From Liolophura sinensis (lineage: Eukaryota > Mollusca > Polyplacophora > Chitonida > Chitonidae), in the NCBI RefSeq assembly GCF_032854445.1, contig NC_088300.1:6882001-6946000 (forward strand): a DNA stretch of 64,000 bases. The letters run 5' to 3'. The notes under the pieces were generated by a model. The model was not told the DNA's origin and searched no databases. It saw nothing but the letters and a program-made list of their open reading frames with translations. Shown piece after piece: positions 24,101-34,461 of this stretch; the stretch's first letter is position 1, and every line of letters starts with the position of its first letter. Both the position numbers and the translations under genes were made by a program.

Positions 24101-27100
24101 ATGAAGTTTCAGTGATGTTGGGTCAACACCTGTGGGGATGATATGAAAGTGATGCAGCCAGATAACTACTCAAAGGTCATTCAGATGACCAAGATATAAT
24201 CTTGTTCCATCTGGGAGTCCTAGTATGATGTCTGTATTGTCATATAGTTACCCAGCCGGTCAGTTCAACCAGAGCAGTCGGCTACCTTCATAACATCTCT
24301 GTGGTTATAACTACAGATAATGAATTTCACAAAACAGCATTTGCGTATAACTCAATAACGAGGCCATTCCTGCCGTAACACTCGACACGAGTCACAAACT
24401 TGACACAAATGAAAGGTAAAATCTCAAGTGTGCTTAATCTGTGCAAAATTGTAAGACGAGCTCTCAAGATCAGGCACAAGCCAATCACGACCCACTTGAA
24501 TGCGGATAACAGGTCAAACCACCCCTCTAACCCAGTGTCCAAGCTCCATACGCCGCAACTAAACATAAATAGCTTCATCTTTACCGGAATGAAAACAACT
24601 ACAAATGAAAACCTGCTAACTTGAGACCTATCAATAACTAAAACCATCACACCAGCAGTTTTTTAATGCGTTCACTTTTAATTAAATGACAAAAATAAAT
24701 AAAAACCAAAACAAAAGAAAAAGTAAAATATACAACTGTCACATTTGTAGTACAGTATAAAAGGGAGATAACTCAGTAACATATTGTCTAACAGATGAAG
24801 TTCACTTAGGATAAGCTTACTGCTCGACATGTTCAACAACTATTATAAATTAACACGAACATGACAATGGCAATATATTAATCTTTGTTACATTGTTTTC
24901 TCTGTACCTTAATTGTTGTCACAGATTTGTCTCTGTACACTGATCTTTGTTACAGGTTTGCTTGTGCACATTAATCTTCCAAGCCTCCTCGAGTCATTCC
25001 ATTCCCACTGACCTTCGTCACCTTTTGCTCAACACTACAAAATCTACTAATGGCTGGGAAAGTTACAAAATAGGCAGGCAAGCCATGAGATATGGGCAGT
25101 ATTGGATTGCCAAAGAAGTCTTCAAATCTTTAAAAAAACAGGTGAAAATGGGCTCAGCTTACGTTTGGAAGTTTTCGTCTTTTTTTTTTTATGAAACCTT
25201 GATAAGAGTACATGTATTTTGCACAGCATAACCAAATATTGTAATTTTTCTTTTCATTTAATGAATACAATATTTGCTGACACATAAAAATTCAATATAT
25301 TCTCACTGGAGCTTTTGTAGTACATTGTTTGCCATTCCTCCTGATCAGGTGTCCACAGAACACCTTTACTTCTGGCTGAATGGACTAGAACACCTCTGTG
25401 CAGGAGAAGAGAGCCTTAGTGCAATGGAGAATGACGCCGGTAACATGATAGAGAAAATCACCCACGCTGTGGAGAATTACCACAGAGGTGTCACCTCTCT
25501 GAAGGTACAGTATTTTACCCTCAAATCAAAAACAAAAAGTAACTCTGATGAAATTCATTTTGATAATATCAATATTTCATGTTTAGTAAAAAAGTCATTA
25601 TACAATAATGTGTTGTGGATCATGTTGATTACCAACTCTTTGTCAGATTGTGTTAACTTGAGGATCCAAGTGGTTTCAGTTTATTTGTTAATATGCAGAA
25701 TACATGTAGTTATAGAAGACTAAAACCACAGAGAAAATCCTATAGTATGAAGCAATTCTCTTATTCTTTATACAAAATATCAAATGTACACTGCTCCAGA
25801 GAAGACAAGTCTATCTTTTACCATGCAGCTGTCGAGTATCTGCCTTTTTTGTCACAGGTCAGTGTTCAGTCCTGAACAGGGTGAAAGGTGAAATTTTGAA
25901 AACTGTGGGTTTTGTACATTCTCTTTTAAATAATGGTACCAGTATATTATGACTCAGTTTGGACCATATTATGACTCAGTTTGGACCATATTATGTCTGG
26001 GCTTATGCACCATCTTTGACATACTAAAATGGTTTAGTATGTTATGTCATGGATACATGGTACATGGAATATGGAAGTATTCACCAAAGTTTGCATATTT
26101 TCTTATCCTTCATTTTTCAGGCTGCTGCGACTCCGAGCTTCCCGCTGCTTTTTCAGAGTGGCTATGCCCACACGCGTGCTCAGATGCTTCAGGTGTTTAC
26201 ACAAGTTCTGCAGACATGTAATACCTTCCGCAGCTGTCCTCCCCCTGCTATAGCAACGGCTCTGGCAATCACTAATGGTCAGGAGGTCAGCCGCTGTGGT
26301 CAGCTCATTAGTCAGGTGAGAGGTAAAGGGGTGAAGGTCATACCTCAACTTAACTCATCACTGGCCAGTGTGGTCTGATCAGGTGATAGGTCAGGGGTTG
26401 AAGGTCATACCTCCAGTTAGCAGGCCACTGGTCATTTTGGTTGTATCAGTCAGGCAAGAGGTCAGGAAGTGAAGGTTACACCTCAAATCAACCGGTTACG
26501 GACCATTTTGGTTAGATCCTCTGTCAGGGGGTAAAGGTCATATCATAAGTTAGCAGGTCAAGGTCACTGGCTGAAGTATAGAACAAGGTCCTAGGTCATC
26601 CTCAATGAGTATGCAGTCATGTGTGGCAAAACAATTTGTTGCTGAACAAGTATGACATACAGGATAGTACTTTTGGTATTAAAAAGGCCTTTGGAACTGT
26701 GTCATTGACATATTTTTATGTTGAAACCAGTATTGGTAAGAATTGAAAAGATTAGCCAAGCCATTTGATTAAGGTTTTGTGTCTAAAGCCAAAGATTTCC
26801 CAACAGGATTTTCTTCACTGGAATGATCATAGACATGGTTTGTGTTGTTGCAGTTACACAAATGTGCATGTGAGTTTGGAGCGCTGAGCCAGAAGTTTGC
26901 TGTTCTTTATCACCAGTCATTTGATGCTGACCTGATCTCCCTCTACAACGTCAAGCTGTATCCTGTACATGTCCACATTAAGAGCAACAGCGTTGTATTA
27001 CTGAAACCATCTGATTGAAGAGGGCCCTCATGGCCAAGGGGGTTAGCACACCAGCCCGGCACAATGACCCAGGACCCTCCCACCAGTGGTATCACTGTGA

Positions 27101-30100
27101 GTTCAAGTCCAGCTCATTTTGGTTTCCTCTCAGAAAAGGCCTGCCAGCAACTTGCAATTGGTTGTTGGTTTCACCCAGGTTCCCTGCAACCATAATGCTG
27201 ACCGCTGTTGTATAAGTGAAATATTCTTGAGTAGGACGGAAAACACCAATCAAATAAATAAATGAGATCGTTTTATTAATATTCAAAGCAAACTCTGCTT
27301 AACATCAAAAAAGTACAGATTAATGAACTGATTTTCTTAAATCTGTCAAAACTTTATTTTGTTTGCCCAGCATTTAACAAAACCGGGCATGTTTTACATG
27401 TCATTAATTCTTTTAAATATGCATAAAGAAAGGAGACATAGAAAGCAGTAAATGCATCTAACCCTTGACCTTTGACCCAGATTACAAGAAACTTGTGATG
27501 TTCTTAACATGGCTATATTGTCTGTGCTACAAAATTCTCTGACAAGGTAAGCAAGAGCTCTGCCCTGTTTCTTCGCTCCATAATGCTTGTCGCCGTTTAA
27601 TACAGCATAAAACTCCAAATAAATAAATTAATCAAACAAGCTGTCCAGATAACATAACATCCCGAAACATACACTATGTCTGTGGTCAGAAATCGAACAA
27701 AACTCACATTAGATGGCATTAATTTGGGTGGAAATATAGAAAAAAAAGTTTTTTGGATTGTTTTTATTCTGTTTTTTCCATTGGTCAAGTCACTGATTTG
27801 CTCTTGGTTATGCAAGCTCCGAGATATACACATAACTACATGTAGGCTGATATTCGTGACATATGTTGATAAACTTGAGCAATTTGATCAACCAAATTGC
27901 AATTTCTGCAATTGATTTTTGTCAAATGAGTGAAAAATTCTTGAACCTTACATAAAATGCCAGTCAGTTAAGTAAATATGTACCGTTTGTTGATTTATGT
28001 GTTTATTGAATTTATCGTGGATTGGTGTATTGCAGACAGAGTATGTTCCTGATGGGCTTGGATGGTGCTAAGCGGAGAGCCTACAGTGGTTACACAGACG
28101 TACTCCGACAGATTCCCACAGCTGTTTCTGCCATTCTCACTGATGATTCTAATGGACCTCTCACTTATATTGTTAGAGTCTTTATTTTTTTGGTCGTTTT
28201 GTGACTGATTTGGTAGACAGTTGTCAACTACAAAAGCAACTGTATGTATGTAGCTGTATTAAGGAACTAGAAGTGAGCACAATGTAAGGATTCCTACACA
28301 GTGCTGTTGCAGTCCTATCACAGACGTGAAAACCTGAATAACCAGTGCGCTCCTTATAAGTGGTAGTTAGCTACTGTAGCTTCTCATTTATTTGTACCAC
28401 TCGGTAATTGGACATAGCTGTGGTAAGTGAACTGAGCCATGGTAATTGGACTGAGCCATGGTAAGTGGACTGAGCCCTGGTAAGTGGACATAGCTATGGT
28501 AAGTGAACTGAGCCATGGTAATTGGACATAGCTATGGTAAGTGTACTGAGCCATGAAAATTGGACTGAGCCATGGTAAGTGGACTGAGCCATGGTAAGTG
28601 GACTGAGCCATGGTAAGTGGACTGAGCCATGGTAAGTGGACATAGCTATGGTAAGTGAACTGAGCCATGGTAATTGGACATAGCTATGGTAAGTGAACTG
28701 AGCCATGGTAATTGGACTGAGCCATGGTAAGTGGACTGAGCCATGGTAAGTGGACTGAGCCATGGTAAGTGGACTGGGCCATGGTAAGTGGATTAGAAAT
28801 CATTCCAGATATAAACCTCAGAAGTGAAAACATGAGGGGTTTCTTCACAACAAACTTGCTTTCTTGACATTATGATGCAGTGTTTATTCATTTACTGATA
28901 TGTGCATTATGTTTGTTCGGGTTTTTTTCAAGATGTACAACTTCTAATCTTATACATTTCTTTGCTCAGCACATCGAGACTCTGACGGAAGCCATTTACA
29001 ACCTGATCTCAGCATCTCTTGGATTCCCAAGATATTTCTTCCAGAGCCTACAGTCCACAAGCATTAAGGTAATCCTTTTACATTCATATGTTAAAGTAAA
29101 TGGCTGTGTTTAATACAGCATGGCAAAATCAGAATACCTAGAGAGATTTTGGATATGTTTGTAGTTCAGATTTTTTTTCATTTTTAAGTAATTATTTTTG
29201 ATAGCCAAGGAAAACTAACTGACTTTTTCCGAACAGACTGATGCCTTGATAAACAGATTTACTTCTGGATGCTATTGTTAGCATATGAATATTATAATAT
29301 CATGAAATTGCTTGCTATAAAGTGGTGATATTTTTCATACAGTTGGCAATATCTCCCCAACCTCGATCTCTGTCGGAGCCGGTGATGCTGTCACATGATA
29401 CTCACCTGACCCTGAAGGTGGAAGGAATCATCCAGCATGGCAAACGGCCGGGGCTGTACCGTAGCGTCCACGCTGTCAGGGTCAGTGTGACCTCTAACCT
29501 TCAGGCTCGCAGTCAGATGACACAGGAGAGCAAGGTGAGTGTAGACATTCAGTGTACAGGGAGAAAGCTGTAAAACAAATGTTTCGTTCTTAAATCATCC
29601 AGTTTGACTCGAGGTGAAGTGTAACCTTAAAATAACAATCAAAACATATGGTCTAAGGCTGCATCAAAGAACTGTTGTATTAGTGAACAAGACATGTGGA
29701 ACCCACATTGTAATTTTCCACTTTACATTGGCCAGTAATGGGAAAGAGAGTACACCTCACAAGCATGCGACCCAATACATGATCCACCATGACCACCTAT
29801 TCTCAGTCTGCCCAATGATCCTTTAATTGGAGAGGTTAAACCCTTTTACCTTGCTCATTTCAATGCACATTTCACCTTCCCATAATGTTTAGTCTAGCTA
29901 GTGTTAGGAGCAACTACTAGATATGTATTTAGGGAGATGGCCCAGAGCCCTGTATCACCAAAACTGAAATTGGTCAGATACTGGCAAATACAAAATGGTG
30001 GTGTCACTCTTTGTGGAGTGTCCTGTCTGGTGTATAGGACTTCTGACTGATATTGTGGTGTCAGAATGGCTGAATGGGTGTCATGTCTATTGTCAGGGAG

Positions 30101-31941
30101 CTCTGGCTGAATTGGTGTCACGTCTGGTAGCGGACAAAAGCCCCGGTGGACAGTATTAAGAGTATACACTGAAAGACAAACGTTGATAACTTATTTGAGA
30201 AAAATTTAAACTTTCTACCTGAAGTGATGTTTCAGGAGAGGTAGACCCTACTTGTTCAAACAGCATGTTTGTTGACGAAATCATTTTTTTACTTGACTCG
30301 AAATTGGGAAGAGATGTTTTCTCTCAAGGGAATGCTTTGACATTCGTTCCAGTTTCTGAAATCAAAAGAAATCTACAAATATGGCAAACAATTGCTGTTG
30401 AAGCTCCTGTTGGACTTTCTTTCATATGTGAACACAGATTGTGTGAATATGTCGATTGTTTCTATCCAAGGAATATATTTTACATGATACAGACTATGGT
30501 TTATTGTAAATACTTGCAGCAGGGATTGTTTTATCCTCAGGAAACAAAAGAAATTAAACGGGCCTTTTTTTATTGCTTCTATTACTGCTAAATATCAGCC
30601 TAACTAGATAAGTTTAGCGATATAGGCCTATATATCCATGGGTATACATAAAATCATGAAATAAAAAAATAAGAACCAAAACGAAAGTAGAAACCATTTT
30701 TTTTCTGTTTGTGGCAACAATTTCTGTGTTTTCAAATGGATAGTTTACTGTTGGTTTTCAAAAATTGCACCCTATGTCAGTTTTTTAGCTTTTGCAATTT
30801 GCGATTTTATGATTCCGAATAATTTGTATTAGATCATACATGTACACATCCATGTTGTACTTATAAACAGAAATTACACAGAAACTTGCAAATATAAATT
30901 TTGATTTGTTATTCTTTTTTCGTATTCGAAAATAATGTTTTTCTTGTAAAGTAAAAAAAAATTTTGATTCAAATTTCAAATAATCTCTATTTGCAAATAC
31001 ATTTGTTACAGTGAACATGTAAAACAGCATACGGTGCCTGTAAACCGACTCAAAAAGCATACGCCATTGCATGCGCGAGCTGACACTGTGAATCTTAGTA
31101 AGCTATAACCTGTCAGCCGTGCTGAAAAACTTCAACCAATCAAATTGAGTATACTGGTAGACGCTTCGGAGAATGAACTTATGTTTGCTTGACGAAAAGT
31201 ATTCGATAATAGTATTAGTTTGACCATATCGTTTTGGAAACGTATGTGTACAGAGTTTATTAGAAAGAAAGCTGTTGAACCCGAGTGCCCGACAGAGATA
31301 CGTTTTGATGGCAATTTTTTATATGGCAAACGCAGTCACACTATGTATTTCTCGTCAACAAATATTTAACATCATGTTTTTTAGACTGTCGGACATGTTT
31401 CATTAGTTAAATAAGACGACGAGGCTTTTGTCCGCGGGGTTTTTGTACACCCGGGTTTTTGCCCACCGGGGATTTTGCCCTGGATTAGGTAGTTGGACTG
31501 GCTTGCCAAAAGCAAACAAGTCTGATTTGGCTGAAGTAATGTTGAAATTTACACTAAATTGTAAGTACATAACAAACAAATGTTGCAGTTCCAAATCATA
31601 AATGTCAATATCTTTATAACATAGCTGTTAGTTCATGTTTAAACTTTGTAGAATATCTCGTGGACTTTGTATTTCAGCCTCAGGACATTGTCAGTAACGA
31701 TCTCGTGAAGACTGTCGAGCCTCACAACGACTACTTCAGTGCTAACTTCCTGCTGACTTTCCCCGTGACCGGTATTCATGGTGTCACCATCAGGGCGTCC
31801 ATCTTGGATTCTGAGGACATTGTGTGGAACACGAGTGCTCAGAGCTCATTCCTAGTAAAGTCCGAGGACCAGGCCTTTCAAAAACAACAGCAGATTTTAA
31901 TCAGAGCTATGCATAGGGCTTCCTCAGCAGCACATCATTAA
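12169..31941 (+). CDS. INTS7: Integrator complex subunit 7, 20 coding exons
   Basis: INTS7 is a helical-repeat scaffold subunit of the nuclear Integrator complex, which cleaves snRNA 3' ends and terminates promoter-proximal transcription. Exons, all with GT-AG introns and matching phase: 12169-12283, 14886-15021, 15648-15794, 16111-16248, 16593-16721, 17092-17208, 18182-18304, 19602-19716, 20332-20439, 21397-21500, 21917-22013, 23291-23433, 24956-25141, 25349-25504, 26121-26315, 26854-26957, 28036-28171, 28970-29068, 29343-29534, 31678-31941. They total 2804 nt, one short of 935 codons, which matches an apparent 1-nt deletion in exon 5 (near 16627). The restored length, about 934 aa, is close to the human 962. 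Conserved blocks: DANSALMELEKG (exon 1), FEKYPFPILINSAVLKLADV (2), IHSNDPVARAITLR (3), SHDNVEVEAA (4), SCPPPAIATALAITNG (15), FPRYFFQSLQSTSIK (18), VEPHNDYFSANFLL (20). Exon 8 is the least conserved. Its introns are full of tandem arrays. The ATG sits in a TISU-like context. Confidence 0.95.
12499..13472. mobile_element. Fold-back element with nested inverted repeats, in INTS7 intron 1
   Basis: The outer arms are AACAGCTCGAACCCTACC at 12499-12516 and its exact reverse complement at 13455-13472. A second pair is 12584-12621 versus 13363-13400, about 85-90% identical inverted. A third is 12624-12655 versus 13077-13108. The right half also contains a smaller inverted pair (around 13120-13150 and 13294-13320). 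It encodes no protein. It could be a non-autonomous DNA transposon or two opposed copies of a tRNA-derived repeat, since the arm ends in a B-box-like GGGTTCGAG. Confidence 0.6.
17334..17936. repeat. 32-bp minisatellite in INTS7 intron 6, about 18 copies
   Basis: The unit is CAGCATCACACTCATGTGGA followed by TGACTCACTACT. Some neighbouring units alternate between TGACTCACTACT and TGACTGAATATT, giving a 64-bp higher-order period. Confidence 0.9.
18373..18860. repeat. 44-bp minisatellite in INTS7 intron 7, about 11 copies
   Basis: The unit begins ATTACCAGTTTGTCCATTAT and continues CTCTGTGTAATACATGAGTTCTAC. It starts about 70 bp after the donor of exon 7 and does not contain it. Confidence 0.9.
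18984..19601 (+). repeat. 88-bp array copying the exon 8 acceptor and exon start, seven copies
   Basis: Copies start at 18984, 19072, 19161, 19249, 19338, 19427 and 19515, and the true exon 8 follows at 19602. Each copy opens like exon 8 (codons V-L-C-R-F-A-M-K, then T-F-P-G-L) and ends in a pyrimidine-rich CTTTGTTTACAG acceptor. The spacing is 87-89 bp. Reading from one 88-bp copy into the next puts a TAG in frame. I take exon 8 to be the last unit because only it continues into a sequence aligning with INTS7 (SLAVNLFSLSP) and a GTGAGT donor. Confidence 0.88.
20518..21385. repeat. 42-44-bp minisatellite in INTS7 intron 9, about 20 copies
   Basis: Two unit types share TGTGTGTTATTGTGGTAATC. 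One continues AGATGTAGGTGAAAGTCTAGGC, the other AGATGTACATGAAAGTGTTAGATA. They alternate irregularly up to about 10 bp before the exon 10 acceptor. Confidence 0.9.
22014..22330 (+). repeat. 98-bp array copying the exon 11 end and donor, three copies
   Basis: Copies start at 22014, 22112 and 22210. Each reproduces most of exon 11 (C-S-H-I-P-S-A-C and M-A-D-L-L-L-S-V-S) and its CTCAGGTCAGT donor; in the last copy the donor is degraded to CTCATGTCAGT. Extending exon 11 past its own donor reaches a TAA within 24 nt, so use of a copied donor would truncate the protein. Confidence 0.85.
23030..23200 (+). mobile_element. Strongly diverged SINE 3' part in INTS7 intron 11
   Basis: The tail GAACACCAATCAAATAAATA and a decayed core are visible. 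The 5' part cannot be traced. Confidence 0.55.
23905..24030. repeat. (TGAA)n-headed dispersed repeat fragment
   Basis: A run of TGAATGAATGAATGAATGAA is followed by ACCTTTATTTAAAGAGTGTA. A similar pattern, (ATTC)n then TTTTATTTAAACTGCGCC, occurs near 36084-36135, so both may be 3' ends of one non-LTR element family. This is a pattern impression only. Confidence 0.3.
24882..24975 (+). repeat. Short ~31-bp repeat across the exon 13 acceptor, three units
   Basis: Three decayed units of the form TTGTTACAGGTTTGCTTGTG plus CACATTAATC span 24882-24975. The third contains the real acceptor (exon starts at 24956). The second contains a further CACAG acceptor-like site ending at 24924. Confidence 0.5.
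26305..26580 (+). repeat. Decayed ~75-bp repeat starting at the exon 15 donor, three to four units
   Basis: The first unit includes the real donor (GTCAGGTGAGAGGTAAAGGG). Later units carry ATCAGGTGATAGGTCAGGGG and GTCAGGCAAGAGGTCAGGAA, each followed by a GAAGGTCATACCTC-like block. Only the second keeps a GT at the donor position. Confidence 0.55.
27015..27266 (+). mobile_element. Nearly full-length SINE in INTS7 intron 16
   Basis: It runs from a head TGGCCAAGGGGGTTAGCACA and GTGAGTTCAAGTCCAGCTCA to the tail AAAACACCAATCAAATAAAT. It is about 10-15% diverged from the copy at 1693 and is inserted about 60 bp after the exon 16 donor. Confidence 0.85.
27545..27640 (+). mobile_element. Decayed SINE fragment
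   Basis: It retains CTCCATAATGCTTGTCGCCG and GCATAAAACTCCAAATAAAT, matching the SINE core end and tail. Confidence 0.5.
28415..28795. repeat. 19-bp array of splice-donor-like units in INTS7 intron 17, about 20 copies
   Basis: The unit is GGTAAGTGGACTGAGCCAT. I count 15 units that keep GGTAAGT, which matches the +1 to +6 donor consensus; the others carry GGTAATT or GAAAATT. A GGACATAGCTAT variant occurs in four units. Confidence 0.92.
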
Positions 31942-32364
31942 ACAAGAAACCTGATGTGAAAATTGCTAGCTTTGTCAGCTTGTGAAGATCAGCTTAGCCA
32001 TTTTGCGTTATTTTTGAATCTGAAATCAGTGAATTATATTAGCAAGGAACTGAAATTCTTCATGAATGTGTATAATTGTCTAATATTTTCTTTGTCATTT
32101 AGCTTATGCTGCTTTTTGTTAAGTCTTATAAAAAGTATTATAAAAATATAATACTGTGCATAAGTTTATGAAAGTTTCATCTTTTTTTTCCATAACAGAC
32201 AGTGCTCAACAATACTCAGTATTGCCACAGTTTGGGTATATAGTCAGCCATGTGAAACGAGCGATGTTATCTTCAGTAATATTTGGTAAATAATATTTTG
32301 TTCAATAACCACGCATGAACCTGACCTCTGTCAGGTTCTCGAGGAAGGTGTTAAACATCGATCG

Positions 32365-32370
32365 AATAAA
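32365..32370 (+). terminator. Candidate poly(A) signal of INTS7
   Basis: AATAAA, 424 bp after the stop codon, is the first canonical signal I see. AT-rich stretches closer to the stop could hold a variant. Confidence 0.4.
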
Positions 32371-32670
32371 TCTCTTGTGCTTGAGATTGGAGAAAATGCT
32401 TGTCATATTCAACATAATATCCGGTTAGTATAAAAGAATCTTTATGTTGAATTAATAGAATATGTGTGTTATATTCAACAGACCAATCTACTGCAATAGC
32501 AGAATACATTCTGGCACCACTCAGACAACAGACTTTCCGTTTAAATTAACAGATTAATTGTTTGAGTGAACTAAATCGCCAATTTCGATTTTAGGCCAAT
32601 GCTGTAAAATCGAATGTAATACAACATATATAAAGTTGTAACAAATAATATTGTGAGAACCCATTTACAA

Positions 32671-32999
32671 TCAAGCAACAAGCTTGTTCTCCACTATCTT
32701 ATTAGAGATAACTTTGATGGGAAGAATAGCTCTGTGTACTATGAGTGTTACACCAACACTCATATAAACTCTCCATGTCCCCGACCGTGCAGGGACGAGG
32801 AGACTGATCTCCTGAGAACACGGTAGCCTGAGGCGATATTCCACTTGACCTTTAGGACACTTTATGGCCTGTTGTCTCCTCTGTAATTGCTGCGGAAAAC
32901 AAGTGGACTTATATCGACTGCCCAGATGTACATTGTGACTGTATAGACTGGACCAGCCGTCTTTGATTATCTCTTTGTGACACATCGGTAGTGAACCTA
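32671..32999 (-). CDS. Unrecognised ORF, possible terminal exon of a small Cys-containing protein
   Basis: An open frame of about 110 codons follows an acceptor-like TTGCGTAG at 32998-33005. It contains spaced cysteines (PMCHKE, KSTCFPQQ, AIKCPKG, RLPCSQE). An exon ending in phase 1 would have to precede it. It matches no family I know. Chance ORF is a real possibility. Confidence 0.25.
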
Positions 33000-34332
33000 C
33001 GCAAATCAAGCCTTTGTCAAAGTATTAATCACATAAAAAAGAAATGTGCACACTTTAAAATGCAATTCATTAGTAACTGGATTTCAAAGTTATCAAATTC
33101 CACGCTCAAACCAACTATATGTATGACGGGTGTCATGCATGTTTGGGAAATTCATCCGGGTTTCTATGTAGGCTCCGGTACCCCTCTGAAGTTCACATCT
33201 ATGACCGCTTCCATTGTTGTATGAATGACAATCTCCAGTTCCTTTTTTTTACCGCTTACGCTTGATGCAAGCTGTAAATGTTCAACAGCTCGAGATTACT
33301 AAAATAAATTAACTGAAGTATATTCTCCACAGACTTTGTACAACCATTTGTAAAGTATATTAAGACAAGACTTCTGATGCCATATAGTTCTTTCATGGAC
33401 AACTCTGGTTATTTTCGACAATCATCGACTCCATCCTGGTAATTTTTGTCCATATAACACTTAACAAACCTCCTGACTTACAGTCGCAGTTCGGATTCGA
33501 TCCCGCGACCCCACTGGCCAAAGGCCAGTCAGCTGTGACGAGAGTAAGGTTTTACTCGAATGATCTTTTATTCTTGCTACAACAAATTGAAGCACACATG
33601 ATTGACTATACTGGTAAATTTAAAGATAATACATATATACAGCCCATTGTGTAATGCGCTAATATCATTATATTATATACCAGTATAGTTAATCTGAGGG
33701 CTTCCAAATATAATTGCATTGAGAACTATTTCTGCTAATCACACCTGGTTATGTCCTTGTTTACAATAACAGGCTTCATTTTATTACTGACAATTGCATT
33801 TTTATGTCCGGCAAACTGCGCAATTTTCATTCCATATTTACATACCTGTTGCCTAAAGCTCATATATTTGTTAATTAATTCGTTTTGTGAGTGGGCATTG
33901 GCGTATACAGCATCTGTTTACCTGTGGTGCTTATGTCGCTATTCGAGAGAAGAATAGATGTTCTTCCCACAGTTGACATTGTAATATATGAAAAAGTAAA
34001 GCTCCGGCTGGAAGTCTGGCCATTAGACATAAAACAACAGTGTTTACCATGCTGAGGTAAGAATCAGTCGCGGAATAAATGAAAACTGTTTTACGGTCAG
34101 TACCGTACTCAGTCTTATACCAAAGATAGGCTGCTAATGTAATCATTCTATTGACCGGGAATAATGACATTTTCATAATTTCATGCTTTTGTTCATTGTA
34201 ATCTTAGTGTAATATCAGATTAGCTTCATGTCATAGGGTTACGTATACAATGCCATATGACCAGATTTCACAAAAGTGCAATTTGTGATGAAAATATGCA
34301 TTCTCATCATTATACATAAAACTTCTCACCTT

Positions 34333-34461
34333 ACAATCTGCACCTTTCTTGGTTAAAAAAACATCTTTAAACTCGACAACCACAATCACAGCAACAACTA
34401 CTGCGACATTCATAAACCCTGCAACAATGTTGGCGTTGTCGAATCCTAAGATTCTCATTGC
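34333..34461 (-). CDS. Possible signal-peptide or TM exon
   Basis: A minus-strand ATG near 34461 gives MRILGFDNANIVAGF followed by the hydrophobic stretch MNVAVVVAVIVVVEF, then LTKKGADCK and a GTGAGA donor. Its phase (0) does not fit directly to the ORF at 32671-32999, so an intermediate exon would be needed if they belonged together. Confidence 0.22.

Noticed and set aside
30265-30591. 108-codon plus-strand ORF in INTS7 intron 19
   Set aside because: AT-rich, no family resemblance, and INTS7 joins in phase across it.
32671-32999. Interpretation as an IL-17-like cytokine exon
   Set aside because: Cysteine spacing and the end of the ORF do not match the IL-17 cystine-knot pattern.
33480-33545. 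tRNA-like B box on the minus strand (GGGATCGAATCCGAAC)
   Set aside because: No matching A box at the right distance; probably a SINE relic.
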